Assembly: GCA_903853805.1 (NCBI GenBank)
Contig: CAINUN010000006.1
Coordinates: 1 to 35,765 of the forward strand
Length of the DNA: 35,765 nt
Direction: 5' to 3'
Source: an uncultured Bacteroidota bacterium
Lineage (GTDB): Bacteria; Bacteroidota; Bacteroidia; Chitinophagales; Chitinophagaceae
Shown here in pieces: positions 32,031 through 35,765 of the stretch (positions within the stretch are counted from its first letter, which is position 1; each line of letters begins with the position of its first letter). The notes under the pieces are model-generated. The model saw nothing but the letters and a program-made list of their open reading frames with translations. It did not search any database and was not told the DNA's origin. Both the position numbers and the translations under genes were made by a program.

Positions 32031-33413
32031 ATGCGGCAATTTCTGTTTCTGATATGGGTATTTATGGCGGAAGGGGCTATTGCACAATCGCTTTATGATG
32101 CTTGGAACGTGAAGCTACTGGGCAATTGGAACGACGCTGCGCATATTCGCCTCAACACTTCGGGGGCACGCTATAATGAAGTGTCGGGTTTTGTTTGGAA
32201 GGGAAAAGAGTATGGGGTGATTGGCTCTACAGAAGGTGCGCACATCATCGACATCGACCAATGCACACAGGTATTTATGTTACCTGCAAGAGATAGTGGC
32301 AATACCATTGTTCACCGAGATTATGAAGTATATCGGCATTACCTCTACACCTCGGCTTATGAAGGCAATAATGTGTTGCAGATTTGGGATTTTAGTTACC
32401 TCCCCGACTCCATTCATTTGGTGTATGAAAGTGACTTTATGTTGAGTGTGAATCTATTTATTGACACCGCAAAAGCCACCTTATATGCCTGTAGTGTGAA
32501 GAGCCTTTTATATGGCTTCGACCAAATGCAAGTGTATTCTTTGAGCAATGCCGAAAAGCCAACGCTCTTGACAAGGTATAACCGCAACAGCGAGATTCAT
32601 GATGTGTTTGTGCGCAACGATACTGCTTATTGTAGCTCGGCAAACTATGGCTATGAAGTAGTAGATTTTTCTAAGCAAAATACTACTTGGCAAAACATTG
32701 CCGAGATGCGCTTCTACCCTTTTCAAGGCTACAATCATTCAAGTTGGTTAAATGAAAAAGGCTTTGGTGTGCTATCCGACGAAACACATGGTTTTCCCAT
32801 GAAAGTGATAGATGTGCGCAACCTTGAGAACCTGAAAGTGGTCAGCACATTTAAACCCAATGATATAGACAGCATAAGCATTCCACACAAGCCATTGTTG
32901 AAAAATGATTTTGCCTTCATCTCTTATTATTTCGATGGCTTACAGATTTATGACATCGCCGACCCCTATCATCCTGTAAGAACCGGTTATTTCGACACCT
33001 ATCCTGCACCGAGTTTTTTAGGCTTTGCAGGGGCTTGGGGTTGTTATCCTTTCTTGCCATCGGGTAGGGTTTTAATAAGCGATATGCAAAGCGGCTTGTT
33101 TGTATTAGATGTGAGCGATGCAGTAAAAAGAAATGACACGAACGATTATGTATTGCAAACCATACAGGTGAGCCCTAATCCATTTAATGAAGCACTACAA
33201 TTGTCTTTTCCTAAAGAAGATACAGGAACCATTCAAGTAACCATCTTTGAGGTTTTAGGAAAACTGATTTATTCAAAAAGCTTAGAGTTATTCAGCAATT
33301 CCATTCAGCCTATTCATTTACCTTTGCCCGCTTACTGGGAAAACGGAGTATATTTCATCAAAGCTCTTACCCCCCAACATCAATACCAAAGAAAGATATC
33401 AAAGACTAAATGA
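32031..33413 (+). CDS. Secreted LVIVD/choice-of-anchor-B-type protein with T9SS sorting domain
   Basis: A 460-residue exported protein. The Sec signal peptide ends at about AEGAIAQ. The body is a beta-propeller-like series of repeats (GAHIIDID, VLQIWDFSYLPD, GYEVVDFS, MKVIDVRNLENLKVV, GLQIYDIADPYHPV, GLFVLDVSD). The last 80 residues form a type A T9SS sorting domain (VSPNPFNEALQLSF to the C-terminal QRKISKTK), so it is likely sent to the cell surface. The overlap ATGA with the porin gene implies co-expression. Ligand or substrate unknown. Confidence 0.88.
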   Translation: MRQFLFLIWVFMAEGAIAQSLYDAWNVKLLGNWNDAAHIRLNTSGARYNEVSGFVWKGKEYGVIGSTEGAHIIDIDQCTQVFMLPARDSGNTIVHRDYEVYRHYLYTSAYEGNNVLQIWDFSYLPDSIHLVYESDFMLSVNLFIDTAKATLYACSVKSLLYGFDQMQVYSLSNAEKPTLLTRYNRNSEIHDVFVRNDTAYCSSANYGYEVVDFSKQNTTWQNIAEMRFYPFQGYNHSSWLNEKGFGVLSDETHGFPMKVIDVRNLENLKVVSTFKPNDIDSISIPHKPLLKNDFAFISYYFDGLQIYDIADPYHPVRTGYFDTYPAPSFLGFAGAWGCYPFLPSGRVLISDMQSGLFVLDVSDAVKRNDTNDYVLQTIQVSPNPFNEALQLSFPKEDTGTIQVTIFEVLGKLIYSKSLELFSNSIQPIHLPLPAYWENGVYFIKALTPQHQYQRKISKTK

Positions 33414-35392
33414 ACTTAAAGGTAATTTCAACTTCTATTATTGGATTTATGCTTTTGTCCGTGGTAGCCAAGGCTCAGTTAAATAATGGTTCGGCTATGA
33501 CCTTGCAAAGCTCGCAGCAAAAAGATACTACAGGTAAGAAAACCAACACAAGCGACTGGAAGGATTTTCAAACCCGCATTTACTATCGTAAGATTTATAG
33601 TCGTAAAATCCTGTTTACAGATACCACCTTGCACACCTTTCATCGCAGGATGTTTTTGCAACCATGGTTTAGGGATTTAGGAAATATTGGTTCGCCAACG
33701 ATGAATTGGTTTTTTGAACCCGAAGAAAGAATAGGATTGACTTTGGGCTATCATAGTTTTGATGTGTATCGTTTCAATCCTGATAGCCTTAACTTCTACA
33801 ACACCACAAGACCTTATTCTGTTTTCTCTTATCAATTAGGAAGTAAAACAGAACAAATCGCCGACTTCTTGCATACCCAAAACGTGAATCCTTCTTGGAA
33901 TTTTGCAGCAGAATACCACAAGGTTTCTTCTACGGGTTACTATCATATCCAAAGAAACTACCACGACCTCTGCAACCTAACTACCAATTACTTTAGCATC
34001 AATCAGCAATATCGTTTGCAAGCCGCTTTGGTGTACAATAAGTTGCAACATGACGAAAATGGTGGTATAGTAGCTGATAGTTTTTTGAGTGACCCAAGCT
34101 TTGCCGATAGAGGCACTATTCCTGTTTGGTTTCAAAATGATAGTTATAATCAAAAACGTTCGGCAGTGACCAATGTTTTCAGAGATGTATCTTTGCTATT
34201 GGTTCATGCTTATACTTGGGGAAGAAGAGATACACTTTACAGTGAAGACTCCTCACAAATCACCCCGAAACTCACCCCAAGATTTAGTGTACAACACCGC
34301 ATGCAAATGGGTGATGAGCGTTTACAGTACAAAGATTTAAGTCCTGATTCTTTAAGATATGCTGCATTGTTCCAAACACACTTCAATAGTGGCGATTCGG
34401 TGATGATGGTACAGCGTCAGTTTTATTTCGACAATGGTTTTTCTTTAAATGGTTTTGCAGGTTCCCTGCAACATCAACTGCAATTCAGTGCTGGCTTTGG
34501 CGTAAGACTTGATAAATTCAAAACCGATTATGTAACCGGAAGTAACACCAAAGATTACATAAGCAATTACCTCACTGGTGAAATCAGAAAAGAAGCTTTG
34601 CAAAAAAACGAATGGTCTTATGCGGCCAATGGTAAGTTTTTTTTGACAGGTGAAGCTGCTGGCAATTTTAAACTACAAGCCAACATTGGTAAAGAATTGC
34701 CCCACGAAATTGGTAACATCAATATTGTTGTTCAACAAGCCATTAATAACGCGCCCTACAACTTCTTGATTTATAGAAATGCTTACGCCGATTTATCTCA
34801 AAGCTTTTCAAACAAAGAAAGTGTAACGAAGATTGCAGCAACGGTTTACAATGAAAAACTGCACGCTGGCTTGGGCATCAGAAACAATATCCTCGCCAAC
34901 TATTTTTACCTCAATGCCTTGCAACAATTCGACCAATATGTACCAACCATAAACCTCACACAGTTTTGGGGAAGAAAGGTTTTTTACTTTGGTAAATGGA
35001 GGTTGGATAATGAACTGATTTTTCAACAAAAAACCAACGACGCCCCAATCAATATTCCTTCTTTGGCTGGCAGGCACATGTTAAGTCTTGAAAAGGATGT
35101 TTTCGGAAACGCCATGAAAATGGCAACAGGAATTGATATTCGTTGGCATTCAGCTTATGCACCTGCTGCCTATTCTCCTTTTTTCAATCGGTTTTATTAT
35201 CAAGATAATTACACTATTTCTAACGCTCCTGAAACCAGTTTATTTTTCAACTTTATGGTAAAGAGTTTCCGGGCCTATTTCATGGTTGACCAAGTGCAAC
35301 ATTTATTTACACCTACTGTTATTTCCTCACAAGGTTACCCTATTCAATCCACTATGCTTCGTTTTGGATTTAGTTGGGTGATGATTAATTAA
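33410..35392 (+). CDS. Putative outer-membrane porin (Porin_10-like)
   Basis: A 660-residue protein with a Sec signal peptide ending near VAKAQ. The rest is rich in alternating aromatic/polar beta strands typical of an outer-membrane barrel and ends in a strand with terminal hydrophobics (MLRFGFSWVMIN). The N-terminal part has a basic YYRKIYSRKI stretch and TTLHTFHRRMFLQPWFRDLGNIGSP, which recalls the Bacteroidota Porin_10 family. It is translationally coupled to the upstream T9SS protein. Confidence 0.8.
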   Translation: MNLKVISTSIIGFMLLSVVAKAQLNNGSAMTLQSSQQKDTTGKKTNTSDWKDFQTRIYYRKIYSRKILFTDTTLHTFHRRMFLQPWFRDLGNIGSPTMNWFFEPEERIGLTLGYHSFDVYRFNPDSLNFYNTTRPYSVFSYQLGSKTEQIADFLHTQNVNPSWNFAAEYHKVSSTGYYHIQRNYHDLCNLTTNYFSINQQYRLQAALVYNKLQHDENGGIVADSFLSDPSFADRGTIPVWFQNDSYNQKRSAVTNVFRDVSLLLVHAYTWGRRDTLYSEDSSQITPKLTPRFSVQHRMQMGDERLQYKDLSPDSLRYAALFQTHFNSGDSVMMVQRQFYFDNGFSLNGFAGSLQHQLQFSAGFGVRLDKFKTDYVTGSNTKDYISNYLTGEIRKEALQKNEWSYAANGKFFLTGEAAGNFKLQANIGKELPHEIGNINIVVQQAINNAPYNFLIYRNAYADLSQSFSNKESVTKIAATVYNEKLHAGLGIRNNILANYFYLNALQQFDQYVPTINLTQFWGRKVFYFGKWRLDNELIFQQKTNDAPINIPSLAGRHMLSLEKDVFGNAMKMATGIDIRWHSAYAPAAYSPFFNRFYYQDNYTISNAPETSLFFNFMVKSFRAYFMVDQVQHLFTPTVISSQGYPIQSTMLRFGFSWVMIN

Positions 35393-35417
35393 TTAAAATA
35401 CAAAATTGTTTCAATAC

Positions 35418-35446
35418 AAAAAGCCACTCGTAAATGAGTGGCTTTT
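35418..35446. terminator. Bidirectional terminator between the porin gene and tRNA-Met
   Basis: AAAAGCCACTC, loop GTAAAT, GAGTGGCTTTT. An 11-bp perfect stem with A and T runs on both sides, able to stop the porin transcript (+) and the tRNA transcript (-). Confidence 0.85.
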
Positions 35447-35453
35447 CTACCTG

Positions 35454-35527
35454 TAGCGAGAAGCAGAATTGAACTGCCGACCTCAGGGTTATGAATCCTG
35501 CGCTCTAACCATCTGAGCTACCTCGCC
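35454..35527 (-). tRNA. tRNA-Met (anticodon CAT)
   Basis: A 74-base cloverleaf read on the minus strand from GGCGAGG to discriminator A. The acceptor stem pairs GGCGAGG with TCTCGCT (two G-T pairs), the D-arm is AGCTC-AGATGGTTA-GAGC, the anticodon loop TTCATAA is closed by CAGGA/CCCTG (its inner pair an A-C mismatch), and the T-arm is GGCAG-TTCAATT-CTGCT. CCA is not encoded. The loop TTCATAA resembles elongator Met rather than lysidine-modified Ile2, but the latter is not fully excluded. Confidence 0.92.
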
Positions 35528-35627
35528 TTGTTTGGGGTGGCAAAAGTAGGGGGAAGATTTTTAAAAACCAACACCTATTGGTTTGTTTTTTTTTGAAAGA
35601 TAAAATATAAGCGTTCAGACATAATCT

Positions 35628-35765
35628 GAGACCGTTGCGAGGTAAAAGTGTCATAACAAATTGGCAGTCAATAGTTTAGATAATATTTTGTAACTTTGAT
35701 GGATGCAAAAGAACAGACAACAATTGAGTTTTTCCGCTATAGCGTTATCTAAAAGGAAACTGAAA
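35628..35765 (+). mobile_element. Left end of a probable IS5-family insertion sequence (cut by window)
   Basis: GAGACCGTTGCGAGGTAAAAG from 35628 resembles the GAGACCTTTGCAAAA-type terminal repeats common in IS5-family elements. A transposase-like frame starts 75 bases further in. The right end and any target duplication lie beyond the window, so the boundary is provisional. Confidence 0.5.
35703..35765 (+). CDS. N-terminus of a probable IS5-family transposase, truncated by window edge
   Basis: Twenty-one codons from ATG 35703 are open to the edge and read MQKNRQQLSFSAIALSKRKL plus one more. The pattern LSF-x2-IA-x-SKRK resembles the start of IS5-family transposases. TAACTTTG at 35691-35698, a perfect -7 box, lies just before it, giving a very short leader. 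The overlapping ATG at 35699 opens a frame that stops after 17 codons. Confidence 0.5.
   Translation, partial: MQKNRQQLSFSAIALSKRKLK

Noticed and set aside
35699-35752. Short ORF from ATG 35699
   Set aside because: It stops after 17 codons and overlaps the transposase-like frame that starts 4 bases later.
1-35765. CRISPR arrays, rRNA genes, riboswitches and phage genes
   Set aside because: No regularly spaced direct repeats, rRNA-like segments, recognisable aptamer patterns or phage structural genes were seen on either strand.

Overview
The window reads as low-G+C chromosomal DNA from a member of the Bacteroidota, probably near the Chitinophagales or Sphingobacteriia (inference). The grounds are TAnnTTTG-type -7 promoter boxes, a Porin_10-type outer-membrane protein, a protein with a C-terminal type IX secretion sorting domain, many LxxC lipoproteins, and a Sec-exported (clade II) NosZ. 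Every conclusion comes from reading the sequence; no search was run.

Layout. (1) 1-3487: housekeeping genes. A 3'-truncated class A penicillin-binding protein (-) is divergent from ffh/SRP54 (+), which ends in a two-way terminator. (2) 3566-20357 (-): one tightly packed 13-gene operon for anaerobic aromatic degradation. In transcription order it holds bcrC, bcrB, bcrA, bcrD (class I ATP-dependent benzoyl-CoA reductase), an ADP-forming acyl-CoA synthetase, an extra HgdA/BcrB-type dehydratase subunit, a small Cys-rich orphan, a ketopantoate-reductase/BcrAD-ATPase fusion, a thiolase, had, oah, dch and a 3-hydroxyacyl-CoA dehydrogenase/enoyl-CoA hydratase fusion. (3) 20527-22627 (+): a divergent, translationally coupled trio of a MobA/MocA-like nucleotidyltransferase, XdhC and an SDR. 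(4) 22818-29863 (-): a clade II nitrous-oxide-reductase cluster (cytochrome c, nosZ, membrane protein, nosL, nosD, nosF, nosY) followed by a second copy of the cytochrome c. (5) 29980-31858: an Rrf2 regulator and a RIC/ScdA di-iron repair protein (-), divergent from a fasciclin lipoprotein (+). (6) 32031-35392 (+): a T9SS-exported LVIVD-type protein and a Porin_10 protein. (7) The right edge holds tRNA-Met and the left end of what looks like an IS5-family element.

How the parts fit. The operon in (2) can take benzoyl-CoA through dienoyl-CoA (Bcr), hydration (Dch), oxidation (Had) and ring hydrolysis (Oah) to a pimelyl-type CoA ester for beta-oxidation. Region (4) supplies terminal N2O respiration and (5) nitrosative-stress repair. 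FNR/CRP-type half-site palindromes (TGAy-N4-rTCA) occur at both cytochrome promoters, in the RIC/fasciclin divergent promoter and, as a pair, between bcrC and the Mo-cofactor genes. In the first three places they lie exactly 33 bp, centre to centre, from a TAnnTTTG-like box. This suggests one anaerobic/NO regulon linking aromatic breakdown to N2O respiration.

The most novel element is the module at 9800-15524. It combines an (R)-2-hydroxyacid-dehydrogenase-like domain fused to a dehydratase/BCR activator, a lone alpha-type dehydratase subunit, a Cys-rich orphan and an ADP-forming CoA ligase. It could be a second radical-dehydratase system feeding the benzoyl-CoA pathway.

No stretch longer than 300 bases lacks a feature. 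No CRISPR array, rRNA or riboswitch was seen.
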